Positions 1 to 11,714 of a stretch of 64,000 bases of DNA are shown here, in pieces (positions within the stretch are counted from its first letter, which is position 1; the number at the start of each line of letters is the position of its first letter). The notes beneath the pieces are model-generated. The model was not told where the DNA came from. It worked only from the letters and a program-made list of their open reading frames with translations, and made no database searches. The DNA lies in contig CALZFC010000001.1 in NCBI GenBank assembly GCA_945643635.1, positions 5,037,501-5,101,500 on the forward strand, in the 5' to 3' direction. Position numbers and translations under genes: made by a program. The DNA is from Allodiplogaster sudhausi. Its lineage: Eukaryota > Nematoda > Chromadorea > Rhabditida > Diplogasteridae.

Positions 1-1773
1 GTATTTGCCACTGGCGATCAGAGCGGCAGCTTCGTCGACCGTGTGGAAGTCTTGCCATGAATGCGTCGAGACGAGAGAGACGATCCGATGACCGGCGACG
101 AGACTCGCGAGAATGACGGCGATCAACAAGGAGTGCAACACGTTCAGAAGACTTCCTATGCAATGTTAGGCTGCCCAATTAAATGTAATAATAATTTATT
201 ACACCAAAACATTGATACGACCACACTTGCATGATTAGACGGAAAATGGAAAGAATGTCATCTGCCAAATTACCTACAAGGCTTCCTTACCAGTTATATA
301 AAATGTTCTCTGCATAGTTACAAGTAATGCTATCTGCCCGATTATATTTATTTTTCTTTCTCTCTTCGCGCAATCTCCTTTCTCCGTATCCATAGTCCGA
401 TATGTATGTACTACCTGCAAAGCTCGGCGAAACGAAGGACTCATAGTAGTCGGCCTTGCCTAGCTGTTGCTTTAGCGTCGTAAAGGCCTTTTGAGCTAGC
501 TGCAAAATGCTCACCGAAGATGTTTCCTTCGATATGTCAAATCTGATAAACACTTACCGTAGTCGTGAAAGGATGACCGAATCCACGGTGGTCGAAAACA
601 GCCATTGCGAGTGCGTGTATGAATAGAATAGCAATGATTGAAAGCCAAACGTCGAGAGTGAACACCTACATATGAGCATGTGTCTTCTTACTCAAGCCGT
701 GTTCTCTCTCTATATCTCTGTCTCTGTCTCTATCTCTCTCATTCTCTCTCTCTCACTCTCTCTCTCATTCTCGCCAACCTTGAAGATAGCATCGTGAGTT
801 TGGTGCTGAACGTCATGTTTGTAGCGAGCGGCAAGCGAGAACCTCGACTGAGAAGGTATATGTACCTTGAGCTGAGCAAGTACTATACTCCTATAGGAGT
901 GGCCAGAACCAAAGTGAGCAGAAAGGTTTCGTTTTTTTCAATACGGGTAAAAGCAGCAATAGTTAAAGGAGCTACAAAGTCAATCTTGAATTTGCGTCAT
1001 TCTGCCGGACACAAATAGAATGGCCAGTGAAATTAGCTCGATTACGGTTACGGCTGCTTTAAATGCTCCTCCTGACCACGAAGAGCTGCGACGTGACGAG
1101 GAAGGCGCGCTCTCGCTCATCGCTTCGATCATGAAAGAGGCAGACGGCGTCGATGGCGCCCGTCGCCACTCCGGAAAGTACGCCCGTCCAGCTGCCGTTC
1201 TCAAAGAGAAGGGGAAGAATGTCATTTTAGATGACAAGCTAGCCAGTTACTATATTGACATACATACATAGAGCCGTCACATTCTATACGAAAGTATCGA
1301 TACATAACACAATCCGAATGAATGAAAACTTTCATAACGAATGAAGGCATCTCTCTCTACATGACAAAAGCGAACTACCGGCCGTAGAGTGCCCCAATCG
1401 AAGACGTACGGGTCGCCCGTGTCCACGAAACTCGGCACAACAGTCAGATTTGCGGCGGCCGCAATGAAGCCAACAAGCTGAGCACGCAGTATATTGGGCG
1501 CTAACTTATTATTAATTTATAAAAAAAAACTTTCTAAAGGAAACACATGTCCTTCCAAACCTAAAGACCATGCATGGTGCACATCAAGATTGTACAAGAA
1601 TCGCAATACATAAGAACGCCGAGGAAGCATTGTTTTGTGTACCTCGTTGCACCAGCCGGGATCCGGGCACCTCACTGAAGGCGTGTACTGAGGAAACGGG
1701 CTGCAACGTGCATTTGACTCTGGAATGCTATGGGTGAAGCCGATCCGGAGCATAATGTGCGTGGCGGAAGCGT
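1..1773 (-). CDS. Ionotropic receptor-like (iGluR/IR family) gene, partial
   Basis: Multi-exon minus-strand gene continuing past position 1. Exons read by eye: 1773-1643 (LRIGFTHSIPES, CPDPGWC), 1477-1379 (LVGFIAAAANLTVV), 1199-1077 (ENGSWTGVLSGVATG..DAVC), about 983-890 (IDFVAPLTIAAFT), about 668-559 (VWLSIIAILFIHALAMAVF, a membrane segment), about 495-407 (LAQKAFTTLKQQLG) and 165-1 (LLIAVILASLVAG, a second membrane segment, then FHTVDEAAALIASGK). The order is that of an ionotropic glutamate receptor: a split bilobed ligand-binding domain, with the NGSWTG-V-GxxxDAV block typical of its first lobe, wrapped around the pore segments. It would be a ligand-gated cation channel subunit of the plasma membrane. 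The last segment resembles the start of the second ligand-binding lobe. The first exon, the signal peptide and an exon near 830-890 could not be fixed. The neighbour to the right is unrelated. Confidence 0.6.
690..775. repeat. CT-rich microsatellite inside an ionotropic-receptor intron
   Basis: An imperfect (CT)n tract lies between the second ligand-binding exons and the first membrane exon of the ionotropic-receptor-like gene. Open frames crossing it are low-complexity Ser/Leu runs and are not coding. Confidence 0.85.
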
Positions 1774-2689
1774 CTGAAAGATAACATCACCGAAACATCT
1801 TTTTTTTAAATGCTGCAACTGCTCACTCGGCAGCTACTCTCTAGCATTGAATGGTGAAATATATACTACATACTTGAAGCACTGAAGAGCTTCCTTCTCT
1901 GGCTTCTCGAGATCATGAGCGCTATATAAAGATACTTAAAGAAATACAGAAGATGCAGAGCACTCTGAAGGAAATATGAGCGCTCCTCAGGCTATAAGAT
2001 TGATCGTTCGAGTTTGTTTTGTTTCAAGGCATCTGGAAAGAGCGAGGGAAGGACGGAGAAAAAAAGGAAAGAAAGTAAACATTACTGCTCTATTGGACTC
2101 TGCCTTCCACCAAATTTTTTATGCATGCGAAGCAACAATAATGACAATGGTGAGCGATACCACATGAATATAGTATATATGTATGTATGCACATACATAG
2201 TATATGCAGAATGAATTTACCGCCTTTTGGCAGGTGTTGTCTCTCAAGATCAAATACTTTATTGGACTAGTCTGGTTAAATATTAGATTTATTTGCAGAT
2301 AAATACTATCTGTTGTGCCATTAAAATTTAATTATAAAGCTAAAAAACACTGACTGATACGAGACAATAAAGAAGTGTAAAAGGAGTGCTGCTTACAAGT
2401 AAAATTTTTTATATATTAAAGGTGACCGAGTTCAAGCATTTATTATTTTCCACACGCAGCAAACGGAAAAAAATAAAGTACAAATTTTTTTTTGACCAAA
2501 TCACACTTCCATTCGTCAAATCCACTATCACTTTCTACACACCACTTGGCTTCCTCACTCCACTTCAACAAAAGCCCCCTACCCCGAGTTTTTTTTTTCA
2601 AATCCCTTGCGATCTTTTTATGCATCTCTTGTTGACCTGACCATGAGTCGTACTACACCTTTTAAGGTAACATATGAAATAAAATCAAG
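1774..2689. other. Gene-poor stretch upstream of the ionotropic-receptor gene
   Basis: AT-rich sequence with TACATA/TATGTA microsatellite words near 2170-2210 and homopolymer runs. It should hold the 5' end of the minus-strand ionotropic-receptor gene, but I could not identify a convincing first exon. The short open frames here show no family resemblance. Confidence 0.5.
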
Positions 2690-3420
2690 CTACAATTACA
2701 TGACTGTTCTTCTCGCCATGATTAGGAACGCTTGCACGTAGAATGATTTGCGGCAGCAAGGGACGATATTTGAGAGCGGCTAAATCGGCTTGCACCCAAA
2801 GAAGTGGAGAAGACTTCGACAAGGAGAATAGAGATAAAAATGAGAAAATGGAGATAGCACATTGTGAGGAGATAAGAGAGTGATGGGGAAAATAGAAAAA
2901 AAAACTGGATACCATTGAATATGAGAAGCCGAGCTTACATAGACTTGGACTCCTGACTTGCCGGTTGCACTCAAAAGTGGGGACGGAGTGGAAAATTTCA
3001 AATTTAGGCGTAAAATATGCACAGAGAGCGAGAGAGAGCGAGAGGACTGGAGGATGAATGCAAGAGAGCGAAAGAGAATGAGATAGAGAGATTAAGAATA
3101 TGAGAGTGAGAGAGAGAGAGAGAGAGAGAAAAAAGAAGCCCGTGTCAGCCTGATTTACGACTGCTTGACGAGAGCGTTTGATATCTCTCTCTCTCCACAA
3201 TCTCTCACCTCCATCCCGCTCTCTCTCTCCGTCGCTCGCACTCACTCTCCATCTCACTCTCATTCTCTCACTCTCCTTCCCTCACGAACGGATCTGATAA
3301 TCATGGTCAGTTGAATCAGCAAGTTCGCCGCACTCTTTTGCACTCACTCTTCCCGTTCATAAAGGAGCGTCGTTCGAATGCTTAGCGGATCAACATTTAA
3401 ACGAGCCAAAAATTCAAGCT
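2690..3420. repeat. 5' part of tandem duplication unit, copy A (partner 7740-8290)
   Basis: This segment, upstream of the first C6-like gene, resembles 7740-8290 upstream of the second one. Shared landmarks are the stretch beginning CGGCTAAATC, the GA/CT-rich block (3025-3130 here) and the CTCACxAACGGAT block near 3285. It shows that the duplication includes flanking DNA, so promoters and 5' ends were copied too. The Ser/Leu-rich reading frames on the minus strand come from the CT tract and are not taken as a gene. Confidence 0.6.
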
Positions 3421-3514
3421 TGAATTCGCTCCTTTTTGCCTGACATTTCTTCGAATCGATGGCAAATTTCTTTTCATTTTCGAATATATTAAAACATACT
3501 CACGCACATGCATT

Positions 3515-3527
3515 TTCTTCTTTTAGA
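3515..3527 (+). promoter_or_regulatory. Candidate trans-splice acceptor at the start of C6-like gene 1
   Basis: A TTCTTCTTTTAG tract ends one base before the ATG at 3528. The paralogue has TACTTCTTTTAG in the same position before its ATG at 8913. An acceptor so close to the start codon, with no convincing upstream exon, fits nematode spliced-leader trans-splicing. It could instead be an ordinary acceptor for a 5'-UTR exon. It decides the start, because an in-frame ATG at 3459 lies upstream of the acceptor. Confidence 0.5.
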
Positions 3528-5222
3528 ATGTCAATGAGAACAACAATTAGCTCATCGAGGCCGCGAGCGGTTGCCTTTTCGTGCTTCCCTAAGGTGGCAT
3601 ATATCACAGCATTCTTTCTATTTCCCTCGTCGGCAAGCGGCTGCTTGCCAATGGGTTCCTCCGGCATGACAACGCTCCCGCCAGTCACTACCATGTCTAC
3701 GGTCCCAACCTCAACTGCCACCACAACCACCCCTTCAATCACCATGACAACAACTCCTTCAATCACCACCACAACCACGCCTTCTATCACCACCACAACC
3801 ACGCCTTCTATCACCACCACAACCACGCCTTCTATCACCACCACAACCACCCCTTCTATCACCACCACAACCACCCCTTCAATCACCACCACAACGACTC
3901 CGAAGCGTCAGTTATTCTCATTTTTTTCCAAAAGGTTTTTTATCTTAATTAAAAAGGAAAATGAATTAAAACGTAAAAAAAACTATTCATATGTATCTCC
4001 TACTCGCTTTTCCTTTTACTCTCTTTTTGTCTTTTTTTTCTTTCATTTTCTCTCTCATATGAGTCCATCCCAATCTTCCTTTTCCAGCTGCCTGCAGTGC
4101 ATGCCCCAGCCTGAGCGCTCTCTGCCCTTCAATCTTCAACGGATTGTGCCAGAATGCTGCGGCAGCCTTATCGGTACATTTCTCAATTTATGAGCAAGAG
4201 TAACAAAATAAGCGTTCATTCAGTTCTTCATGGATGCTAATGGCTGTCAGGCCTTCACGCTCGGCTGTCCGTCAGGAACCGTGGGATATTACATTCTGTG
4301 AGTTTCATGTAGTTTATCTCTCATCAAACCCTATGCACATGAATCAGTTAATACTCTTTCATTAATGGCTAAACAATCACTGCTTTCAAATACGTTTTTC
4401 TTTGATTCTTTATTTATTATTCTACTCCCTTTTCTTTTTCTCCAATTTTAGTACGTTTCAGTGGGGCCGTTCCAATGGCACTCTCATCAGCTACACAGGC
4501 CTTCATCTGCAGGTTTTCAATGAGTTCCACATTACAACATAATATTTATGTAGGCTACAACTTCCACTAAATCGAGATATTATATGCGAGTAAGAATACA
4601 CATATATTAGCCAGCAGAACACAGTCAGGAAGCTTCGTGTCGACTTTGAAGCAGAATGCCGTATTTTTGGACAGAAGCGTATATACATATATTGACATTC
4701 TATTGAGAATATGTAGACGAGATCGGAAAAATGGGCTACTTTATTGTCTGTCGCTGTCGCTCAAAAAAGGTACGGAATGTTTATGCTGAGAATCTATATT
4801 CTTGCTGACGAACGAATGAGTGGGCGCGAGAAATGACCCGAGTGAAGACATGTCGTGGCTGAGTGCATCCGGAGAAAGTGGAGGTGGGAAGTCATACAAT
4901 GGCGGACTGGAAAGGTGCCTGAGACAACACGGAGTGAAAGCGGCGCTCGAGGTATCCATGGGGACCCAAGCGGAAGCGAGGTGGGAGGGCATTACCAAGA
5001 AGGTCCTTGATGCCCAACATTCCTCCATCATGCATCAAATCAACAAGAATGACCACGACTCATGGCGCTCCACGAAAACCATTAACCCGTTGATATGAAG
5101 CGTTGTTACCTATTGATGTGCCTTCAATTTTTAGTGCGTCAATTTTTAGTGCGACTGGCGTCTTCCAAGTCGCTGGAAATACGGCGGCCGGATTCGCGTG
5201 TGCGCCAGCTCTCTTCGGCTGA
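3528..5222 (+). CDS. Secreted C6-like protein with Thr/Pro repeat linker, gene 1
   Basis: Five exons give one frame of about 220 residues: 3528-3906, 4088-4173, 4224-4297, 4462-4512 and 5150-5222. Every junction has GT...AG and the phases match. The N-terminus has a hydrophobic signal-like stretch ending near SGCLP. It is followed by about 45 residues of TTTTPSIT repeats, a probable O-glycosylated linker. A cysteine-rich domain follows: CSACPSLSALCPS, then NGCQAFTLGCPSGTVGYY, then AFICSATGVFQVAGN and a final FACAPALFG before TGA. The cysteine spacing and the TG-x-F/W-x-V-x-G ending recall the nematode C6 domain (PF01681), a family of secreted proteins of unknown function. The paralogue at 8913-10873 keeps every exon border. 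Members usually act outside the cell; nothing here shows a partner or target. Confidence 0.75.
3718..3898 (+). repeat. 24-bp coding minisatellite (TTTTPSIT units)
   Basis: About seven tandem 24-bp units inside exon 1 of C6-like gene 1 each encode eight residues rich in Thr with Pro-Ser-Ile. Neighbouring units differ by synonymous or single-base changes. The paralogous exon at 9080-9170 has a shorter, less regular Thr run, so the array has expanded or contracted since duplication, and unit number is likely polymorphic. Confidence 0.9.
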
Positions 5223-5554
5223 AATAAAATTATATTAATAAAATAATTTAAATAATGACTGAAAATGTCTTTGCAAGTGTCGTCATCTTAATTTGTTTGA
5301 TGTTGACAACTAATTAATTAAGTTGCCAAATTTTAGAAGATGAATCAAAGGAAGAATACAAACTTTTCGAATGAATAATGTATGTATAAAATCTTCATAT
5401 TATACATTCAAAATTGTTGACCGTACTACATATTCATATATGTACAAACATAATGTCAGCAAATATGTACATACATCGATTGTAAGGTTTAGCAGCCCTT
5501 TAATTTCTCTCTCTTAAAGCCCGTTATCAGTAAATATGTAACTAATACATAAGG

Positions 5555-5800
5555 CAGAGTTTCATGGAAAGCATGGCTCCAAATAGTACTTTAAAATGTT
5601 CAACAAACAGGATAGTATACATAGCTTTAGCAAATCAAAAGTATGAACATACATATGTAGGTAACGACGTCAAAAAAGTAGATTTAAAAAATTATTTTAA
5701 AGTAGTTAAAATTGAAAATGCTTTTCTCATTGTCCGTGCGCTTTATCTTACTCCAAAACTTTTGTTATATTTCAGAATTCGGTTTTAAAGTAGTTAAGCA
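5555..5800 (+). repeat. Degenerate dispersed repeat (relative near 15880-15975)
   Basis: The block from GTTTCATGGAAAGCAT through TTAAAATGTTCAxCAAAC to the ATACATAxAGCTTTA words recurs, diverged, at 15888-15965. Sequence just upstream of the second copy (AACTCAAAATGAAA, ACATTTGGCxAAA) also recurs at 11085-11150. It is an old interspersed family of unknown type, with no coding signal. Confidence 0.5.
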
Positions 5801-6554
5801 AACCAACGCTTACCTCACGTCACAAATAAGAAAAGATGATTGAATTTTTAGTGTCTGAAGTGAAGCCAAATTTCGTGCCCTCTTGAGTGAAAGAGATGCA
5901 TACATAGTTTTGACGTTCATGTGAAAATGGCTTCGCTCTAAATCGATTAAAACACGTCGAATTAAAAGATGGTTGAGAGTAATTCAATAATATTGGAGCA
6001 GGCAAAACGCGAGCATCAGCTTCCTTTACTTGCTTATGAACGTGTGCTGGAGAGTCAACACGGCGAGAGCAGGCTGTTCGTGCGCCGATTGCCAGCGCAG
6101 TCGTCGAGAGTGTCGTCAAGACGTCTTCTACATTTCGAAACATCTGTCTGTATCTGCTCGGTGATAAAGCAATGAAACTGTGAGCAGTTTGTTGTTGATG
6201 AAACCAATACATTATGACTCCCATTGGCCCCAATCACACGGGCACATTCATATGTATATGTATACATACATACACACATACATACGTAAAGTACCGCTCC
6301 AACCAGTAGATCATTAATCTCAGTCAAGTCATTGCTCCATCCTAGAGTTGTCTAAATTTGAGTCATCTTTCTAGTTGACGTTGTAAAACTATTGATTGCC
6401 TGGACTCCTTTGAGATCCAAGTCGATATAAACTTGTTCTTGTTCTTCAAAGTTTGGAGTCACATGTAATCTTTAAGTGGAATCACCGAATCACAGAGAGT
6501 TCTTCATTGGACAAATACAGCTCATAAGAAGGGCAGAAACCCGCACAACGCTCC

Positions 6555-7020
6555 TTCTACTCTATCTCTCTGCTCGCTCTCTCTCTCTCTCTTCTCTCTC
6601 CCTTCCCTTCTCTCTCTCTCTCCTTCTTTTCTCTTCTCTGCCTCTCTACATCTTTTTGTCTCTCATTCTCTCGCTTAATTATTTTAAATTGAAAACAAAG
6701 GAAAAAAATTTCATTCACTACCACGGAAAAAAGTATGGCGGTACAGAGGGAAAGTGATGCAGGCGAGACTACACTCGTGTTCTACGGAGAGAAACAAAAA
6801 AAACAAGATAATGATCGTGTAGTAGTACACATCTCGAACTATGACGATAACCTCAAAATAGAGAGAGAGAGAGAGAGAGCGAGAAAGTGAGAGAAAGGAA
6901 ATTGAGAGAGAGAGCGAGAGAGCGAGAAAGTGAGAGAAAGGAAATTGAGAGAGAGAGAGCGAGAGAGCGTGAAAGTGAGAGAAACGAAATTGTGTGAGAG
7001 AGAGAGAGAGAGAGAGATAA
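6555..7020. repeat. CT-rich and GA-rich microsatellite pair
   Basis: A CT-dominated tract at about 6555-6680 and a GA-dominated tract at 6858-7020 lie in reverse-complement relation about 200 bases apart, so they could pair as an imperfect hairpin. Within the GA tract a unit containing GAGAAAGGAAATTGAGAG recurs. Confidence 0.75.
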
Positions 7021-7739
7021 AGTTGGAGAGTGAATGGAGCTCGCTAGTGTGTGAAATAAGGTTAAGAAAAGCATGAGAGAAAGAGAGCTGGACATAAACA
7101 CAACTATTCCGAAGAATGGCTGGAAAGGAAAGTGGAGTGACAGGGTGGAATTGTGCTGCTCTCTGCTATTCGCTCTTTATCTTCCACTCTCTCAATCTCT
7201 CCTTCTCTTGCTCTTTCTCTCTTTATAAGAGCAGTTAGATGTTTTCTAAAAAGTGGCATGTATTTTGAAATATAATAAAACCTGTCAATTCATCACATAT
7301 GTAGCGTCAAGGCCAACGGCATAAAGACGGCCGGAATGAATGTGTTACTACGGTCATCATTTCTCCTCTTGCACACAATCTCTCGATCCCCCAACTGTGA
7401 CCGAATTGCTCGAGTACGCTTGGCCAAATCGCACAGTTTTTCTTTTCGACTGCAGAAAGACTCCCCGGACGCTTCCACTAAGACAGACTGTCTTGAGCAG
7501 TAGTCTTGCACTCTCAAGACAATGTCTGCATTAGTGGCACGCCATGCTAAACGCTATAAGACTCGATGTTATATATTATCATGAGAAAATTCATTAAAGT
7601 AGTGTTGTAATCGAAAATCTTTTAACGGCATATTTTTAGAATAATAGTTATATATATGTATGTCTATCAAACTATTATTAGCTCATTAATCCAGCCGTAA
7701 TTCTTTTGATGATAAGGAAATGTAGCATGTAGCATGACT

Positions 7740-8290
7740 TGCGCTGGTTTGGAACGTTATTTGCGACCGGCTAAATCAGCGTACACCCGAGGCACGAGTA
7801 GACATGGAGAGGGAAAAATGCAAGAAAATGCAGTTAAACGATTGTGATAAGAGGGCTATGGGGAGAATTGCAAGACTGGATAGCAATGAATATAAAAAGC
7901 CGAGCTTGCGCGCGGAAGAAGTGCTTGCCCATTGCACCCAAAAGTGAAGACAGAGCGGAAAATTTTCGAATTTACATCTTGGGAGAAAAACAGAGAGAGA
8001 GAGGGAGAGGAAGAACGAGAATGAGAGAGTGAGACAAAAGAAGCCACTGTCTGTCAGATATACGGCTGCATGACGAGAGCCTTTATATATCTCTTGCTCT
8101 CCACAATCCCTCACATCCCTCCCGCAATTTCTTTCTCCATCACTCTCTCTCTCTCTCTCACTCCCTAACAAGCTCTCTCATACACTCTCACTGTCCTTCC
8201 CTCACCAACGGATTTCATTGTCAGGCGAATCAGCAAGTTCGCGGCACCCTTTTCACCCATTATGCCAGATTATAAATAAATAGTTCGAAT
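7740..8290. repeat. 5' part of tandem duplication unit, copy B (partner 2690-3420)
   Basis: Diverged copy of the segment upstream of C6-like gene 1, with the GGCTAAATC landmark, the short GA-rich tract near 7995 and the CTCACCAACGGAT block at 8202. It supports a duplication of roughly 5 kb covering upstream DNA and gene. Confidence 0.6.
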
Positions 8291-8369
8291 GCGTAGGCGA
8301 AATAGAATGCTTAGGTGTAAAGGAAGTATCCGGCGAATGTTTGGCCATATTATTCAAAATAGGCATTTA

Positions 8370-8870
8370 ATCGATGAAGTGTCCCGTGCGGAAGAACCTC
8401 TTGCTGCCGCTGGTTGCAGTATGTCTAGTTCTCTACCCGCCAAGATTTTGGAAGGTTGTTACTTTACCATCTCACCATCAGTGTTGTTGCCTTTCGCACT
8501 CTTTCCACAGAAATTTGGGGATACACAATTGGGTTGCAAGCAAATATAAAAACCCGGCCGGCCAAAGTTGGATTCGCGCGCCAAAACGCTTGCTTACTAT
8601 GTAGTACTCTAGTCTGGTTCCCCCGGCGATGCTCCACAAAATTGTTTTTGGAGTTCTCCCTTGACTTTGAGTTAAAAGTACGTGAGGAGTAGAGAATGCA
8701 CCGTAGTCCCGCAATAGAAATGTTAACTTTTTCAGGGCTGAAGGATATTTGTGACTTCGGGACACTTGCAACAAAAGTTTCTCTCTACCTGCCCAAATAT
8801 GGCGAAAAACAAAACATTCTTTATTCGCAGGATACCTCCTTTAAACTAGCCAAAAAAATCCTAGCTTGAA
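8370..8870. repeat. Dispersed repeat family, copy 1 (others near 31090-31510 and 34670-35115)
   Basis: The motifs AAAACCCGGCC, TTTGTGACTTCGGGACACTTGCA (spaced over 8748-8770) and the TTTATTCGC..CTCCTTTAAA tail occur in the same order here, at 31220-31505 and at 34840-35115. This copy lies just upstream of C6-like gene 2 and separates the duplicated flank from the gene, so it probably inserted after the duplication. No protein-coding signal was recognised. Confidence 0.6.
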
Positions 8871-8912
8871 TTCTGCCAAAAAACTTTTCGCCTAACTCTT
8901 ACTTCTTTTAGA

Positions 8913-10873
8913 ATGTTAGGAAGAACATCAAGTGGCTCAACGAGGGCGCTAGCGGTTGTCTTTTCGTGCTTTCCTAAGGCATGTATAACAGCATTCCTTC
9001 TGCTTCCCTCGTCGGCAAGCGGCTGCTTGCCAATGGGCTCCGCAGGGATGACAACACTCCCGCCAGTCACGACCACGACCACGGTTCCGACCTCAACGAC
9101 CACCACAACAACTACTACCACAACCACAACTACCACCACAACGACCCCTTCAACCACTACCACAACGACTCCGAATCGTTAGAATTCTGGTTTTTTCTAA
9201 AAGTTATTCTTTAATCTTAATTTAAAAAAATCATAGTTCAAAATGTAAAAAAAAATCGTTGCCTAGGGCTTTATTTGGTTCAAGTAAAAAAATGTCGAAT
9301 ACAACTCTTACAATGTATTTTCTTGTCGTATTGACTAATAACGAGTGAGAAAGAGATATAAGCGGTGAGTTCAAAGGCATGGATAACGAACTCCTCCTAT
9401 TTGCTATTGATATTTTGAAGGCTTTTTTTTGTTGTTACCATCATTTCTATCTAAATTATTGTGCCTATCTTACCGCACGCACAATTGTTCATCAAATCTG
9501 AAAAAAAATATCTTTCTTTTTCTCGCGCTTGCCTTTACGTGCTTTCTCTTATTCACAACCCGTTCTAATCCCGTCGCGCAGTTTCCTTCCTACGTAAGCA
9601 TCTTTAATTATTGTTCTATCTATCTCCTACTCGCTCTTCCTTTTCCCATCTTTTCATCTTTCTCTCTCTCACTCTCTCGCTCTCTCTCCCATGTGAGTTC
9701 ATCCCATTCTTCCTTTTCCAGCTGCCTGCAGTGGATGCCCTAGCCTGAGCGCTCTTTGCCCGATAGTCTTTAACGGATTGTGCCAGAATGCAGCTGCAGT
9801 CTTATCGGTACGTTCATCAATTTGAAAAACTGGTCAGGGCAAGAGGAGCAAAATAAGCGTACTTTCAGTTTTTCCTTGATGCTAATGGTTGTCAGGCGTT
9901 CACGCTCGGCTGTCCGTCAGGAACCGTAGGATATTACATTCTGTAAGTTTCCCATACTTTATCTCTCATGACGCTCTTATCACATGAATCTGAGAATATC
10001 CTTTTATTAATGGCAAGAAAAAGAATAACTGCCTTCAAATGTGCTTTTTTTTATTATATTTATTTTTTTTTATTTCACTCCTTTGTTCAACGTTATTCTC
10101 TTTGCAGTGGCACCGTGCCAATGGCGCTCTCTTCACCTGCAGAAGCCTTCATTTGCAGGTTTTAAATGAGTTTTAACATTACATGGTATGTGCATACCTA
10201 AGTAGGCTAAGACTTCTGCTAGAGCGAGATGCTATGTGTGCGAGTAAGAATACATGATTACCGGTTGTAGTCAGAAAGATTCGTGTCGACACTCTAAAGC
10301 AGAATGCCGTCTTTTTGCACAGAAGCGTGCACTCATTGATAGTAGACGAGAGCGGCGACATGTGCTGTTTTAAAGTCTGTCGCTGTCGCTGTCAAATACG
10401 CACAGAAATGTTGTGCGGAGAATCTCAATTCTTTGATAGACGAATAAGTGGGCGCGAGAAATGACCCGAGTGAAGAGATGTCATGTCTGAGAGCATCCGG
10501 AGAACATGGAGGTGGGATTTCAAACATGGCGGACTACAGATGGACGCGAGCTGTCATATAATGGTATTCTCGCAATAACTTGGCGGAAGCGAGGTAAACC
10601 AGATGGCAGGAGGACTTTGACAAGATTCTTGGTTTCATGGGACGGCTAATTTTTTTTCATGGGACGCCTAAAACCGGATTTCTTCCATCATGCTAACAAT
10701 CGCCAAGAATGGCGATTATTCACGGTTCTTCACGAAAGCCATTAGCCCGATGACGTAAAGAAAAAAAAAGATTGATTAATTGGTGTGCCTTTAATTTTAG
10801 TGTGACTGGTGTCTTCCAAGTCGCAGGAAATACGGCAGCCGGATTCGCGTGTGCGCCAGCTGGCTTCGGCTAA
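8913..10873 (+). CDS. Secreted C6-like protein with Thr-rich linker, gene 2
   Basis: Tandem paralogue of the gene at 3528-5222. Exons 8913-9177, 9722-9807, 9869-9942, 10108-10158 and 10801-10873 are in phase and sum to 549 bases, a protein of 182 residues. Exons 2 to 5 have exactly the same lengths as in gene 1 (86, 74, 51, 73), so the length difference lies only in exon 1, where the Thr-rich linker is shorter. Features kept are the signal-like N-terminus ending at SGCLPMGS, NGCQAFTLGCPSGTVGYY, AFICSVTGVFQVAGN and FACAPAGFG. The cysteine pattern suggests an extracellular C6-type domain. ATG is chosen because it lies one base after a TTTTAG acceptor, as in gene 1. Function and expression are unknown. 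Confidence 0.75.
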
Positions 10874-11714
10874 CGATGAGAGTGAATTAAAATTTAATTA
10901 ATTAATTAAGTAATTTTTTTTTAAATAATCAATGAAATTGACTTTCCAAGTGTCTTCATATTAATTTATTTTATGTCGATATATAATTTATTAAGTTACA
11001 GAATTTTAGAAGATGATTCAGAGGCTGAATTAAAGCTTTTCGAATGATGAATTTATATAAGAAGAAAAATTTCACTGAAATTTCACTGAGCTCAAAATGA
11101 AACCTTCATTCACATTTGGCAAAACTGGTGACAAGTTTGTCAAGAGTTCTATTAGTCAGCACTCTATATGTCGCCGAGGTTAAAAATTTGGTTTCAGTTT
11201 CACGAACATGAGCATACCAAATGATCTCCCCTTATGAAGATCTTCAGATTAATAGCACGGCAGATTTTATTCCAATATATGAGAGGGTAGTGGTCCTCTG
11301 ACACAAAAAAGAGAGAATGGGGAAATGGGAAGTTGGGAGAAGCCTTTCCCGCACTTGAAACCTCATGAAGCCTATTTTTTTAAACAAGATGTGATTTGTG
11401 ACAATGAGGTAAACAGACCATTCTGTTATTTTATATTCGCTTTATTCAATACCAAACTAATGTTCAATTTGATAGTTATTTTGCGCAGTAATGTGAAACA
11501 GATTGTGGAACCTTTCAAAAGAAGCAAAACAAGGATATAAAGTTATCGATAGAATCTAAATTCATCAACTTTTTTTAAAAAATTATACAATATACATATG
11601 TATACTCTTCCAAATATGGAAATAAATTGACTCTCTCGTTCTTTCTCTCTCTCTGTCTCTCTCTCTCGTTCTTTCACTCCCTCTCTCTCTCTGTCTCTAC
11701 TCGTCGCTTCAAGT
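10874..11714. other. Intergenic stretch between C6-like gene 2 and the Sra/Sre-type receptor
   Basis: AT-rich sequence that begins as the 3' flank shared with gene 1 (compare 5223-5400), followed by a fragment of the dispersed repeat seen at 15780-15870 (11085-11150) and a CT-rich tract at 11630-11700. The two genes face each other tail to tail (plus and minus), so both transcripts should end here. No clear terminator or further gene was seen. Confidence 0.6.

Larger units (their letters stand above)
5223..7739. other. Gap between the tandem C6-like genes
   Basis: About 2.5 kb with no supported gene. It holds AT-rich sequence, a degenerate dispersed repeat (5555-5800), TACATA microsatellite words (5440-5475, 6250-6290), CT-rich tracts (6560-6680, 7150-7230) and GA-rich tracts (6858-7020). 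The reading frames in the CT/GA tracts are Ser/Leu low-complexity artefacts. Confidence 0.6.

Noticed and set aside
2685..3263. 192-codon minus-strand frame
   Set aside because: Mostly Ser/Leu from the GA/CT microsatellite; the corresponding frame in the duplicate at 7776-8171 is not conserved in protein sequence.
3500..3892. 130-codon minus-strand frame with VVVVIEG repeats
   Set aside because: It is the antisense of the Thr-rich repeat in the C6-like gene, where the plus strand has matching splice sites, phases and a paralogue.
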